Assembly: GCA_050330095.1 (NCBI GenBank)
Contig: JBHJOC010000020.1
Location: 19,519 to 83,518, forward strand
DNA from: JBCBWG01 sp036804185
GTDB lineage: Bacteria; Pseudomonadota; Alphaproteobacteria; Rhizobiales; Hyphomicrobiaceae
Direction of reading: 5' to 3'
Length of the DNA: 64,000 nt
The position numbers and the translations under genes are program-made. A model generated the notes under the pieces. The model searched no databases and was not told where the DNA came from. It worked only from the letters and a program-made list of their open reading frames with translations. Positions 51,884 to 60,714 of the stretch are shown piece by piece (positions within the stretch are counted from its first letter, which is position 1; each line of letters starts with the position of its first letter).

Positions 51884-51959
51884 GACGGCTCAAACGTCGA
51901 CAGCAGTTCGGGCTCACTCCCACGCCACACGCCAACGCCACGCGAGCACCACGCACCCC

Positions 51960-52655
51960 ATGCCGAAACTCCCCGACCACGTGCAGGCCGAGCGGGCCGA
52001 CAGGATCCTCGATGCTGCCGAAAGAGTGTTTTCGGCGAAGGGGTTCCATGGGGCCAGCATCCAAGCGATTTGCTCTGAGGCGGGGATCAGCGCCGGTGCG
52101 CTCTATGTCTATTTCGCGTCCAAGGAGGCGTTGATCGAGGGCATCTGCGAGCGCGAGCGGCGCATTTTTTCCGATCGCTTCCGAGCCATTGCCGAGGCAC
52201 CCGATGTGCTTGACGGCTTTGGCGGCATCATTCTGTCGTGCCTGCGGGACGATCCGATCGAGAAGCGACGCATCGTTCTCGAGATTGGAGCCGAGGCCGC
52301 GCGCAACGACAAGGTCGCCGCGATTTACAACCGGTTCGATGCCGAACTGACGGCGATGTTCCGCGACCTCATCGAGCGTCTGGCGAGCGAGGGCAGGATC
52401 GCACCGCTGTTGCCGCCGCACGAACTGACGGAGGTTTTGGGCGCAATTGGCGACGGAATGCTGTGGCGCTCCGTCGTCCATCAGGATTTCGACGTCAAAC
52501 TTTTGCTGCCGGGCATTCTCGCAACCGTCGAAGCGCTGTTGCGGCCGAATAGCCGGCTCTTGGACGCGCGTTCCATTACGCGCCAGAGCGAGTTGGACGA
52601 GACCCAGCGAGCCGGCCTCGCACCGGGTGGAACCGCCAAAAGGCTTCAGTCATGA
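51960..52655 (+). CDS. TetR/AcrR family repressor
   Basis: 231 aa. The N-terminal helix-turn-helix is RILDAAERVFSAKGFHGASIQAICSEAGISAGALYVYFASKEALIEGICERE (about residues 15-66); the C-terminal ligand domain is variable. ATG at 51960 (MPKLPDH) was chosen because the upstream extension is not protein-like. Its stop overlaps the adaptor ATG by 4 bp, so it is the first gene of the efflux operon and likely represses it. Confidence 0.9.
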   Translation: MPKLPDHVQAERADRILDAAERVFSAKGFHGASIQAICSEAGISAGALYVYFASKEALIEGICERERRIFSDRFRAIAEAPDVLDGFGGIILSCLRDDPIEKRRIVLEIGAEAARNDKVAAIYNRFDAELTAMFRDLIERLASEGRIAPLLPPHELTEVLGAIGDGMLWRSVVHQDFDVKLLLPGILATVEALLRPNSRLLDARSITRQSELDETQRAGLAPGGTAKRLQS

Positions 52656-53905
52656 AACGCACCCTTTTAGCCGCAGCCTTCGCGGCTGGCGCGATGGTCG
52701 CTGCGGCCGCGACGGGTTTATTGCCAGCCACGCTCACCGATACCCTGTCGGCCATGGCTGGATGGTCCCGTGAACCTGGCGACAGCGCCGTTGCTTCAGA
52801 ACAATCAGTGGCCGAGCGCGCACCGCTTGTCAGCGTCGTGCGCGTCCGCTCCGAGACCCTGGTCCGCCAGCTCTCACTGACCGGCACGATTATGCCGCGC
52901 GAAGAGGGCATGGTGATTGCCGAAGTCGAGGGGTTGCGGATTGTCTCCGTCGACGCCGAGGTCGGTGATCGCGTGGTTGTCGGACGGGTGCTCGCACAAC
53001 TCGAGCGCGAGACGTTGGAGCAGCGACGCGCGCAAACCGTCGCTTCGATCGACCGTTGGACGGCCGCGATCGCGCAGGCTGAAAGCACCCTCGTCTCTGC
53101 TGAGGCCGAAGCCAAACTTGCCAGTGCAGAGGTCGATCGCGGTCGCCCCCTGCGCGATCGCGGCGTTCTTTCGGAGAGCGCGTTCGATCAGCGCGTCCTC
53201 GCTGCGACGTCCGCGAAGGCGCGGCGCGACGGTGCGGAGCAAGCGCGCCTCGCAGCGCACGCCGACCTCGCAAGCGCGAAAGCGCAACTGCGCGAACTCG
53301 AATGGCAACTCGAGCGGACTGCAATCCGTGCACCCTTCGACGGCCTCGTGTTCGAGCGGACCGCACGGGTCGGTGCCATCGCATCGTCCGGAGCCGGTCC
53401 CCTGTTCCGCATCGTCCGCGACGGTCAGACGGAACTCGAGGCGGAGGTCCCAGAGACGCGCTTGCGCGAGATCAGCGTTGGCCAACCGGCAACGATCGCG
53501 CTCGCGAGCGGTGCACAAATCGAGGCGCGCGTTCGATTGATCGAGCCAAGGGTCGATCGACAGACACGGCTTGCCAGGGTGCGCCTTGAATTGAGCCCAG
53601 GAGCCGAAGCCCCAATCGGCGCGTTCGCTCGCGGCGTCCTCGAGATTGGACGCAAGACCGGGCTCGTAATCCCTGCGTCGGCGATTTTGTTTCGTGGCAG
53701 CGACCCGTTCGTGATGGCGGTCGAGAACGGCGTTGTCCGACAGGTCCCAGTGACGATTGGCCTGAGGTCAGCTGAACATGTGATCATCGAGCAGGGACTT
53801 GCTATCGGAGCCGTGGTTGTCTCGAGGGCTGGAACGTTTCTCGCGCCCGGCGACAGAGTGCGTACCACCGAGCAGGCCTACCGCGTGAGTGGGGCCCAGC
53901 CATGA
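52652..53905 (+). CDS. RND efflux periplasmic adaptor (MFP)
   Basis: 417-aa adaptor joining the RND pump to an outer-membrane channel. Signal-like N-terminus, then biotinyl-lipoyl half-motifs (GMVIAEVEGLRIVSVDAEVGDRVVVGRVLAQLE and RAPFDGLVFERTARVGAIASSGAGPLFRIV), an alpha-hairpin between them (about 120-220) and a beta-barrel domain. Coupled by 4-bp overlaps to both neighbours. No TolC-type gene is in the operon; a TolC elsewhere must serve. Confidence 0.93.
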   Translation: MKRTLLAAAFAAGAMVAAAATGLLPATLTDTLSAMAGWSREPGDSAVASEQSVAERAPLVSVVRVRSETLVRQLSLTGTIMPREEGMVIAEVEGLRIVSVDAEVGDRVVVGRVLAQLERETLEQRRAQTVASIDRWTAAIAQAESTLVSAEAEAKLASAEVDRGRPLRDRGVLSESAFDQRVLAATSAKARRDGAEQARLAAHADLASAKAQLRELEWQLERTAIRAPFDGLVFERTARVGAIASSGAGPLFRIVRDGQTELEAEVPETRLREISVGQPATIALASGAQIEARVRLIEPRVDRQTRLARVRLELSPGAEAPIGAFARGVLEIGRKTGLVIPASAILFRGSDPFVMAVENGVVRQVPVTIGLRSAEHVIIEQGLAIGAVVVSRAGTFLAPGDRVRTTEQAYRVSGAQP

Positions 53906-56900
53906 ACGTGAACGTCTCGGCTGCCGCCATCCGCAAGCCGGTTCCCTCGCTCGTGCTGTTCCTTGTCGTGATGGCGCTCGGCTGGTTCAGCTTCTCGAAG
54001 TTGCCCATCACACGGTTCCCCAACATCGACGTGCCGATCATTTCGGTCGTCATCACCCAGTCAGGCGCCGCTCCGATCGAGATCGAGCAGCAGGTGACGA
54101 AGCGGGTCGAGGACGCGATCGCAGGTGTCAGCGGTGTCCGCCACCTCCAGACCACGATCACGGAGGGGGTGACAACGACGCTGGTCGAGTTCGTGCTCGA
54201 CACCCCGGTCGATCGCGCGATCAACGACGTCAAGGATGCCGTCGCCCGTGTTCGTGCCGAGTTGCCGCGCGCGATCGACGAGCCGATCATCCAGCGTCTC
54301 GATATTGTCGGGCTGCCGATTGTCACCTATGCGGCGCGTGCGCCCGCCATGACCGCAGAGGAGCTGTCCTGGTTCGTCGACGACACCGTGACGCGTGAGC
54401 TGCAGAGCGTGCCCGGAGTGGCTCAAGTCACGCGGGTCGGCGGCGTTGTCCGGGAAGTGCGGATCGCCCTGGATCCTGACCGGCTTCTGGCCCTTGGGAT
54501 TACAGCGGGCGAAGTCAATGCCCAATTGCGCGCCGTCAACGTCAACCTCTCCGGCGGTCGTGCCGAGATCGGAGGCCGCGAGCAGGCAATCCGTGCGCTC
54601 GGTAACGCTGAAGCCGTCGCGCGGCTCGCAGAAACGCGTATCACCATAGGCGGCGGTCGCGAAGTTCGGCTCGACGCGATCGCCACCATCACCGATACCG
54701 TCTCGGAGCCGAGAACCTTTGCCTCCCACGACGGTGTCGAGGTGGTTGGGTTCTCGATCACGCGCGGCAAAGGCCATTCCGATGTGACCGTCGCAGAGCG
54801 TGTCGCTGCCGCGATCACTGCGCTCGAAGCACGCTCTCCCGATGTGCGCTTGAGCCTGATCGACACGACGATCCCGTATACCGAAGGCGTCTATACCTCG
54901 ACGATCCACACGCTGCTGGAGGGTGCGGCACTCGCGATCCTCGTGGTGTTCATCTTCCTGCGCGACTGGCGGGCGACCGTGATCGCGGCGATTGCACTGC
55001 CGCTGTCGATCATCCCTGCGTTCTGGGTGATGGATGCCCTCGGGTTCTCGCTCAATCTCGTCAGTCTGCTCGCGGTCACGATCGTGACGGGCATTCTGGT
55101 CGACGACGCGATCGTCGAAATCGAGAATATCGTGCGACATATGCGAATGGGCAAATCGGCGTATCGTGCAGCGCTCGAAGCGGCTGACGAGATCGGTCTT
55201 GCTGTCATTGCGATCACTGCGACGATCATTGCCGTGTTCGCACCCGTCAGCTTCATGGGAGGGATCGCCGGTCAATATTTCCGGCAATTCGGGCTGACCG
55301 TCGCAGCAGCCGTCTTTTTCTCACTGCTCGTTGCGCGCCTGATCACCCCCATTCTGGCAGCCTATTTCATGCGCGCCGACGGCCACCATGAAGAAAAGCA
55401 GGGCTGGATGATCCGCAGCTATGTGCGCCTTGTGACGCTTTCGGTGCGACGGCGGATCGCGACGGTGGTCATGGGTCTCGGCGTGTTTGCAGGCTCGATC
55501 GGCTCAATGGCGTTGCTGCCCGAGGGTTTTCTGCCGGCCGAAGACGTCAGTCGGCTGTTGCTTGCCGTCGAGTTGCCGCCCGGCACGCCACTGTCTGAAA
55601 CACGCGCTGCGACCGACCGGCTCGCGAGCCGAATTCGCAACCGTCCCGAGGTCACGAGCGTGTTCGTCTCCGGCGGCGGCATCCTAGGGGCGGGCGATGA
55701 GGTCCGCAAAGCGACGCTCGTCATTGCTCTGACCGACAAGTCGGATCGCGACAAGTCTCAGATCACTCTGCGTGACGAGATCGCCGGAGACGTGTCGAAT
55801 GAGGCAGATCTGCGCTATTGGTTCATGGAGGAGAACGGCCAACGCCAGGTGCAGATGGTCGTGAGCGGCCCTGACGGCGATGTTGTGACCTCAACGGCGG
55901 CCAAGCTCACGGCCGAGATGAAGCGGTTGCAGCAAGTGACGCTCGTCTCGTCGACCGCGGAACTCGATCGGCCGGAACTGCGGATCGTGCCCGACCGAGA
56001 CCGCGCCGCGGAACTCGGCATCACGACCGAGGCAATCGCGGAGGCTGTGCGGATAGCAACGCTCGGCGATGTCGGACCGGCGCTTGCGAAACTGAACGTC
56101 GGCGATCGCCAGATCCCGATCCGGGTCCAGCTGCAGGAGAGCGCTCGAACTGACGCGAGCCTGCTCGAAACCCTCCGGATTACGACACCGTCAGGCCATG
56201 CCGTGCCGCTCTCGGCAATCGCGGAGATCGTTCCAGCGCAAGGACCGACCGCGATCACCCGCTATGACCGTGCCCGTCAGGTGATTTTGGGGGCAGACCT
56301 CGCCGGAGGGACGCCGCTTGGCGATGCGGTCGCTGCCATCCGCGCCTTGCCGACAGCAGAGGCGCTGCCGCCTGGCGTCACACTCAAGCAGTTCGGCGAC
56401 GCAGAGGTCATGTCCGAGGTCTTCGAGAGCTTCGGCCAAGCGATGGCCGCAGGCCTGATGATGGTCTACGCCATTCTCGTCTTGCTGTTCGCGAGCTTCC
56501 TGCACCCCATCACGATCATGTTTTCGCTACCGTTGTCGATCGGTGGTGCGATCTTCGCGCTGTTCCTCACTCAGAATGCGATCAGCCTGCCCGTCGTGAT
56601 CGGCATTCTGATGCTGATGGGGATCGTGACGAAGAATGCGATCATGCTGGTCGATTTCGCGATCGAAGCACAAGCGCGCGGGCTCGACCGTGAAGCTGCG
56701 ATCATTGATGCGGGTGCCAAGCGGGCACGGCCAATCGTCATGACCACGATCGCCATGTGTGGCGGCATGCTGCCATCGGCGCTTGCGATTGGTGCAGGTG
56801 GCGAGTTTCGCGCGCCGATGGCAATTGCCGTCATCGGCGGGCTGATCTCCTCGACAATCCTGTCGCTCGTGTTCGTCCCTGCGGTGTTCGTTCTCGTCGA

Positions 56901-57006
56901 TCAGCTGGGTGCGGGAGCGTCGCGCCTGTTCCGGCGCTTCATCGGCGAAGTTGATGAGCGGGAGCCTGCAGCACCGCTATCCCGCGAGCCGGTGGCACCA
57001 TCCTGA
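53902..57006 (+). CDS. RND efflux pump (HAE1/AcrB family)
   Basis: 1034-aa proton-driven inner-membrane pump. Features: N-terminal TM1, porter segments with NDVKDAVARVR, the proton-relay motif VDDAIVEIENI in TM4 (the acidic pair corresponds to AcrB D407/D408), and a second half with PLSIGGAIFALFL and MLMGIVTKNAIMLVDFAIEA. The protein is slightly shorter than AcrB. The substrate is unknown. Confidence 0.95.
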   Translation: MNVNVSAAAIRKPVPSLVLFLVVMALGWFSFSKLPITRFPNIDVPIISVVITQSGAAPIEIEQQVTKRVEDAIAGVSGVRHLQTTITEGVTTTLVEFVLDTPVDRAINDVKDAVARVRAELPRAIDEPIIQRLDIVGLPIVTYAARAPAMTAEELSWFVDDTVTRELQSVPGVAQVTRVGGVVREVRIALDPDRLLALGITAGEVNAQLRAVNVNLSGGRAEIGGREQAIRALGNAEAVARLAETRITIGGGREVRLDAIATITDTVSEPRTFASHDGVEVVGFSITRGKGHSDVTVAERVAAAITALEARSPDVRLSLIDTTIPYTEGVYTSTIHTLLEGAALAILVVFIFLRDWRATVIAAIALPLSIIPAFWVMDALGFSLNLVSLLAVTIVTGILVDDAIVEIENIVRHMRMGKSAYRAALEAADEIGLAVIAITATIIAVFAPVSFMGGIAGQYFRQFGLTVAAAVFFSLLVARLITPILAAYFMRADGHHEEKQGWMIRSYVRLVTLSVRRRIATVVMGLGVFAGSIGSMALLPEGFLPAEDVSRLLLAVELPPGTPLSETRAATDRLASRIRNRPEVTSVFVSGGGILGAGDEVRKATLVIALTDKSDRDKSQITLRDEIAGDVSNEADLRYWFMEENGQRQVQMVVSGPDGDVVTSTAAKLTAEMKRLQQVTLVSSTAELDRPELRIVPDRDRAAELGITTEAIAEAVRIATLGDVGPALAKLNVGDRQIPIRVQLQESARTDASLLETLRITTPSGHAVPLSAIAEIVPAQGPTAITRYDRARQVILGADLAGGTPLGDAVAAIRALPTAEALPPGVTLKQFGDAEVMSEVFESFGQAMAAGLMMVYAILVLLFASFLHPITIMFSLPLSIGGAIFALFLTQNAISLPVVIGILMLMGIVTKNAIMLVDFAIEAQARGLDREAAIIDAGAKRARPIVMTTIAMCGGMLPSALAIGAGGEFRAPMAIAVIGGLISSTILSLVFVPAVFVLVDQLGAGASRLFRRFIGEVDEREPAAPLSREPVAPS

Positions 57007-57255
57007 GAACGTGGATGCCCCGAGGCGCGGTTGGTATCGACGTTACATGGTTTTCGCCCGATCTTGGCCTGATTTGTGCCCATATGCGGCAAGTCGTCGA
57101 ACGAGCGAGGCACGCCAACATGGCAGGAACGCTGTTTCGTTCCAATCCGCACTTGTTTCCAACGGCGCGATCCCGAACTTAAGCGTGCGGCATGCACGCT
57201 GCAGCCCTGCCTTTGAGCGGGGTCTCGACCGTCGTTGCAATGGAGGAGCATCCCG

Positions 57256-58371
57256 ATGCTCGACGCCAAGACAATTCTCGACATGATGATGAAGGGCGCG
57301 GGAGCGCAACAGCGGCCAACGGCTGCACCTGGTGGATTGGGCGGGCTCGGCGAGCTGTTGAACCAGCTGGGCGGAACGGGTCCCGAGGGAGCAACACCAC
57401 GAGCACAGCCGCAGGCTGGTGGCGGAAACGGCCTCGAAGACCTGCTGCGCAACATGCTCGGGCCACAGGCGAGCGCTCAGAACGCACCCCAGGGGCAGCC
57501 ATCGCCCAACGCGGGTGGCTTCAGCCTCGACGATCTCTTCCGCCAGATGGCACCTCAGAGCGAGGCCCAGACCCCGACAAGCGGCGCACCATCGACGCCG
57601 CAGCCTGACGGCGGCAGCCTGCTCGATATGCTCGGCAAAGTGCTCCGGGATGCCGGGCAAGGCACGAAGGACGGCGCCGGCCAGATTGCGCAGAACCCTC
57701 AAGTTCGCGACATGGTCGAGAAAATGAGTGGCGGGCGCTCGCCCGAAGAGCTGATGCGACAGCTCCAGGACTTCATTGCCAATAATAAAGTCGGTGCTGG
57801 CGCGGCCCTTGGTGGCCTTGGCGCGCTGGTGCTTGGGACTCGAACCGGTAGATCGGTTGCGGTTTCAGCGGCGAAACTCGGTGCGCTCGCTTTGATTGGT
57901 GGGCTCGCCTACCGGGCCTATCAGAACTACTCCGCGGGGCGTGCCCCGACGGCCGAATCCGGTGCGCAAACCGAGGCGGCGCCGAGTGGATCGGGCTTCG
58001 AGGAAGGAGCCGTCACGAATGATGCAGCGATTACGTACATTCGCGCCATGATCGCCGCGGCGGCTGCGGATGGCCGCATCGACGCGCAGGAGCAGTCTCG
58101 TATCGTCGCAAATCTTTCGCATGCAGGTCTTGATCGGGAGGCCGAAGAATTCATCGCTCGTGAAATGGCCCGCCCGGCGACGGCTGATGAACTGGCACGC
58201 AGCATCTCGGGCCAACGCGAGGCAATCCAACTGTACACTGCGGCACGCCTCGCCATCGAGCCAGATACCGCAGCGGAGCAGGCTTTCCTTGCAGACCTCG
58301 CAAACCGTCTCGGGATCGACCAGCGGCTCGCAGCCCACATCGATGCCACGGCAAGAAGTGTTGCTGGCTAG
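57256..58371 (+). CDS. DUF533 family (YebE-like, TerB-related) protein
   Basis: 371 aa. The N-terminal ~150 residues are Gly/Gln/Pro-rich and low complexity with repeated GLEDLLRNML/SLDDLFRQM-like helices. One hydrophobic segment (AGAALGGLGALVLGTRTG / LGALALIGGLAYRAY, about 190-225) follows. The C-terminal ~110 residues are the DUF533/TerB-like helical domain (AITYIRAMIAAAAADGRIDAQEQSRI with its Asp-rich loop). Function unclear in the family. GGAGGAG precedes ATG at 57256. Hairpin cluster 5 begins directly after its stop. Confidence 0.88.
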   Translation: MLDAKTILDMMMKGAGAQQRPTAAPGGLGGLGELLNQLGGTGPEGATPRAQPQAGGGNGLEDLLRNMLGPQASAQNAPQGQPSPNAGGFSLDDLFRQMAPQSEAQTPTSGAPSTPQPDGGSLLDMLGKVLRDAGQGTKDGAGQIAQNPQVRDMVEKMSGGRSPEELMRQLQDFIANNKVGAGAALGGLGALVLGTRTGRSVAVSAAKLGALALIGGLAYRAYQNYSAGRAPTAESGAQTEAAPSGSGFEEGAVTNDAAITYIRAMIAAAAADGRIDAQEQSRIVANLSHAGLDREAEEFIAREMARPATADELARSISGQREAIQLYTAARLAIEPDTAAEQAFLADLANRLGIDQRLAAHIDATARSVAG

Positions 58372-58706
58372 GTGTTGCGTCACCAGCGCTTGGTCCCCAC
58401 CGTCTGCAGTCTCGCCTGCCAAGCGTTGGTGGAAAAAGCAACATTAGTATCATGGAGTTGCTCGTGTTCCCTGTGCCTCCGAACAGTTGGTCAATCGGGT
58501 GCTGAAGAGGGAAACAAGTGTCGGAGACACAGGGCACACAACTAGTGTGATGACCGAGAAGTCCGCTGCATCGTTTTCGGCCGGGTGAAGAGGCGGACTT
58601 CTCGGTCTGAATCACACTCGGCCATTGAATTTTCTAGTACCGCTTTTCGATTAGAAGTTCCTGGCAGACGCGTCGTGCGGATGGTGCAGGGAGTTCTGAT
58701 CAGCGG
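58372..58706. repeat. Composite hairpin repeat, cluster 5 (types 4, 3, 5, 2)
   Basis: Starts at the base after the DUF533 stop. Type 4: 58372-58442 (GTTGC...CACCAGCGCTTGG against CCAAGCGTTGGTG...GCAAC). Type 3: 58464-58538, GTGTTCCCTGTGCCTCCGAA against the GTGTCGGAGACACAGGGCAC arm. Type 5: GACCGAGAAGTCCGC (58552-58566) against GCGGACTTCTCGGTC (58593-58607), perfect, with outer GTGTGAT/ATCACAC. Type 2: 58640-58706. The remaining 47 nt to the next gene show nothing. Confidence 0.88.
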
Positions 58707-58753
58707 GAATAGACTGAGTAGACGAGGCCGCTTCTGCCTGCTTCGGTTTTCAT

Positions 58754-59974
58754 TCAGGTCCGAGGTCCAGCGACGACGCCAGCGTCGAACAGGCTGGCGA
58801 TCTCAACCTCGGGCAACCCCATGACATCGGCCAAGATTTCCTCGGTGTGACTGCCGAGGACCGGCGCCGGCGCAGGTGGTTGACGGCCATCGAGAGAGAA
58901 ACTGAAGGGTGATCCCGGAACCCGGTAGCGACCGATGCCCGGTTGCTCGATGTCAGAGAACATCGGATTTTCGAGTGAGAAGTCCGGGTCCTCGGCGACA
59001 GCCCGTGCAAATGACCTGAACCTGGACCATGTCACGCCAGCCTTGTCGAACAACATGCCGATATCTGCAGCGGTGTGTGCCTTGAACCAAGGTGCCAATA
59101 GGGCCGTGATCGCGGCGCGTGCGCTCCAACGGGCCCCTTCTTCAGCGAGCGCGAAGCCGAGCTGTGCCTCCAGGGCTGAAATCGCCTCGCTCGTCCCTGT
59201 CACCTCGATGAGCCCCCGCCACTGCCGATCTGTGAGACCGATCACCATGACACGCTCACCATCGGCGCAGACGAAGTCCTGTCCATAAGCCCCATAGAGC
59301 GCGTTGCCGGACTTTGGTCGATCGACCCCGTTCACCATCACCTCGCCAATGATACCGAGGTTGCCCAACATGGCTGCAGCGACGTCCTTGAGGGACAGCT
59401 CGACCGACTGGCCGTGACCGGTTCTCAGCCGACGCCTCTCGGCAGCGAGCAGGCCTGACACCACCATGTTGCCGGCGATGCAATCCCAGGCCGGGAGGAC
59501 ATGTGCGATTGGCTCGACCGAGCCTTCTGGACCCGTTGCATGCGGGAAACCGACGGCCGGATTGACTGTGTAGTCGACCTGTGGGCGACCGTGGCGGTCG
59601 CCGAGCAGCGTCACCATCACAAGATCAGGGCGCCGCTTCGACAGGGTCTGGTAATCCATCCAGCCGCGGACCCTGAGATTGGTGAGATAGAGACCGGCAT
59701 CCGGCCCTGGGGCACAGATCAGCTCAGAAATCAGCTCACGCCCACGCGGAGACTGCATGTCAACGGCAATCGAGCGTTTCCCCTTGTTGAGGCCTGCCCA
59801 GAACAAGCTCGAACCGTTCTGTGTGACCGGCCAACGGGTCGCGTCGAGCCCGCCCCTCAGCCGGTCGAAGCGGATGACGTCAGCGCCCATCTGCGCAAGG
59901 GTCATCCCGGCAAGTGGAACTGCAACGAAGGCAGAACCTTCGACGACGCGCATGCCCTCGAGAATACCAGCCAC
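58754..59974 (-). CDS. mct: Mesaconyl-CoA C1-C4 CoA transferase-like (class III CoA-transferase)
   Basis: 406 aa of the CaiB/BaiF family. It matches my memory of Chloroflexus aurantiacus Mct (2-methylfumaryl-CoA isomerase), which moves CoA within one mesaconyl-CoA: LEGMRVVEGSAFVAVPLAG, GGLDATRWPVTQNG, SLFWAGLNKGKRSIAVD, LICAPGPDAGLYLTN, VDYTVNPAVGFP and VLPAWDCIAGNMV. GTG at 59974 has GAGGG 8 nt upstream and keeps the conserved first residues. No other genes of that pathway (mch, meh, mcl) are nearby. If not Mct, then a close paralogue of unknown acid. Confidence 0.75.
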   Translation of the reverse strand: MAGILEGMRVVEGSAFVAVPLAGMTLAQMGADVIRFDRLRGGLDATRWPVTQNGSSLFWAGLNKGKRSIAVDMQSPRGRELISELICAPGPDAGLYLTNLRVRGWMDYQTLSKRRPDLVMVTLLGDRHGRPQVDYTVNPAVGFPHATGPEGSVEPIAHVLPAWDCIAGNMVVSGLLAAERRRLRTGHGQSVELSLKDVAAAMLGNLGIIGEVMVNGVDRPKSGNALYGAYGQDFVCADGERVMVIGLTDRQWRGLIEVTGTSEAISALEAQLGFALAEEGARWSARAAITALLAPWFKAHTAADIGMLFDKAGVTWSRFRSFARAVAEDPDFSLENPMFSDIEQPGIGRYRVPGSPFSFSLDGRQPPAPAPVLGSHTEEILADVMGLPEVEIASLFDAGVVAGPRT

Positions 59975-60248
59975 CTCAACGCCCTCGCGCTAATGCTGCC
60001 GATACGGTCAGTGTCGCCGAAACCATTGCAATCTCCTTGTCCGATAGCCTGAGGACAGTGCCCAGTCAGGCCTTCCCGGTCAACGCAGCGATCTGATCAG
60101 CTTCGGCCGAGACTAAGCGCATTGCGGTGTTCAAGCCTGCTTGCCAGGCGATAACGCACGGCTTCCGCTGCCCAGCTCTTGAAACGCGACGGTTTTGTGA
60201 CACCTTAAGAGAGCCGCCACCCCATCAACGATAACAGGGAGGATGGCA

Positions 60249-60542
60249 ATGATCTCATTAGAGGACTGCGTTGCGCTGAGTGGTCTCACGGAGGCTGAGA
60301 TCCTCGCGATTGCTTCGCACGAGCACATTCCCCACGCTTCGGCTTGTGGTTTGGCACTTCATCTCGCGAGCCTACCCGATGGGGAGGTCCAAGTGCGCAA
60401 CATCATCATCGATGAGATCAGGTCGGCGCAGCGAAATGGAACCAGCCAGGATGTTTGGCAGCTGCTGCACATTCTGCACGGATACCTGCGCGAGCACCCC
60501 GCCGCACGTCCAAAGGTTCATCCCTGGAGTTCCGTCATGTGA
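60249..60542 (+). CDS. Small hypothetical protein
   Basis: 97 aa, unrecognised. The composition is that of a real soluble protein: mostly helical, with a His-rich start (ASHEHIPHASACGLALHL) and QDVWQLLHILHGYLREHP near the end. GGGAGG lies 6 nt before ATG at 60249; the in-frame ATG at 60243 overlaps that site and is less likely. Solitary gene between divergent and convergent neighbours, so context gives nothing. Confidence 0.65.
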   Translation: MISLEDCVALSGLTEAEILAIASHEHIPHASACGLALHLASLPDGEVQVRNIIIDEIRSAQRNGTSQDVWQLLHILHGYLREHPAARPKVHPWSSVM

Positions 60543-60714
60543 GTTCGAGCGATGCGGTTCGCTGCCGGATGTCCAGCGAGTGTTGAAAGGTTCTGCGCTT
60601 CTCCGTGACGGTCTGCGCTTCGCATCGCTATCCAAGACGATGATCGCAGGAGCAGGTGCCTGCGACCCAGAGGCCTTCGCACCGATGGCGGGTGACGGCG
60701 CCTCGTGCATGCGC

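Larger units (their letters stand above)
51657..51959. other. Regulatory-looking gap between mtnP and tetR
   Basis: 303 nt without a gene. It contains an AT-rich patch with a 14-nt operator-like dyad, a tandem 15-bp direct repeat and a perfect 24-nt palindrome (listed separately). It probably holds the efflux operon promoter and operators. An open frame runs through it into tetR but has no family similarity. Confidence 0.6.

Noticed and set aside
54061..55287. 408-aa minus-strand frame
   Set aside because: Antisense to the RND pump gene; Asp/Arg/His-rich shadow.
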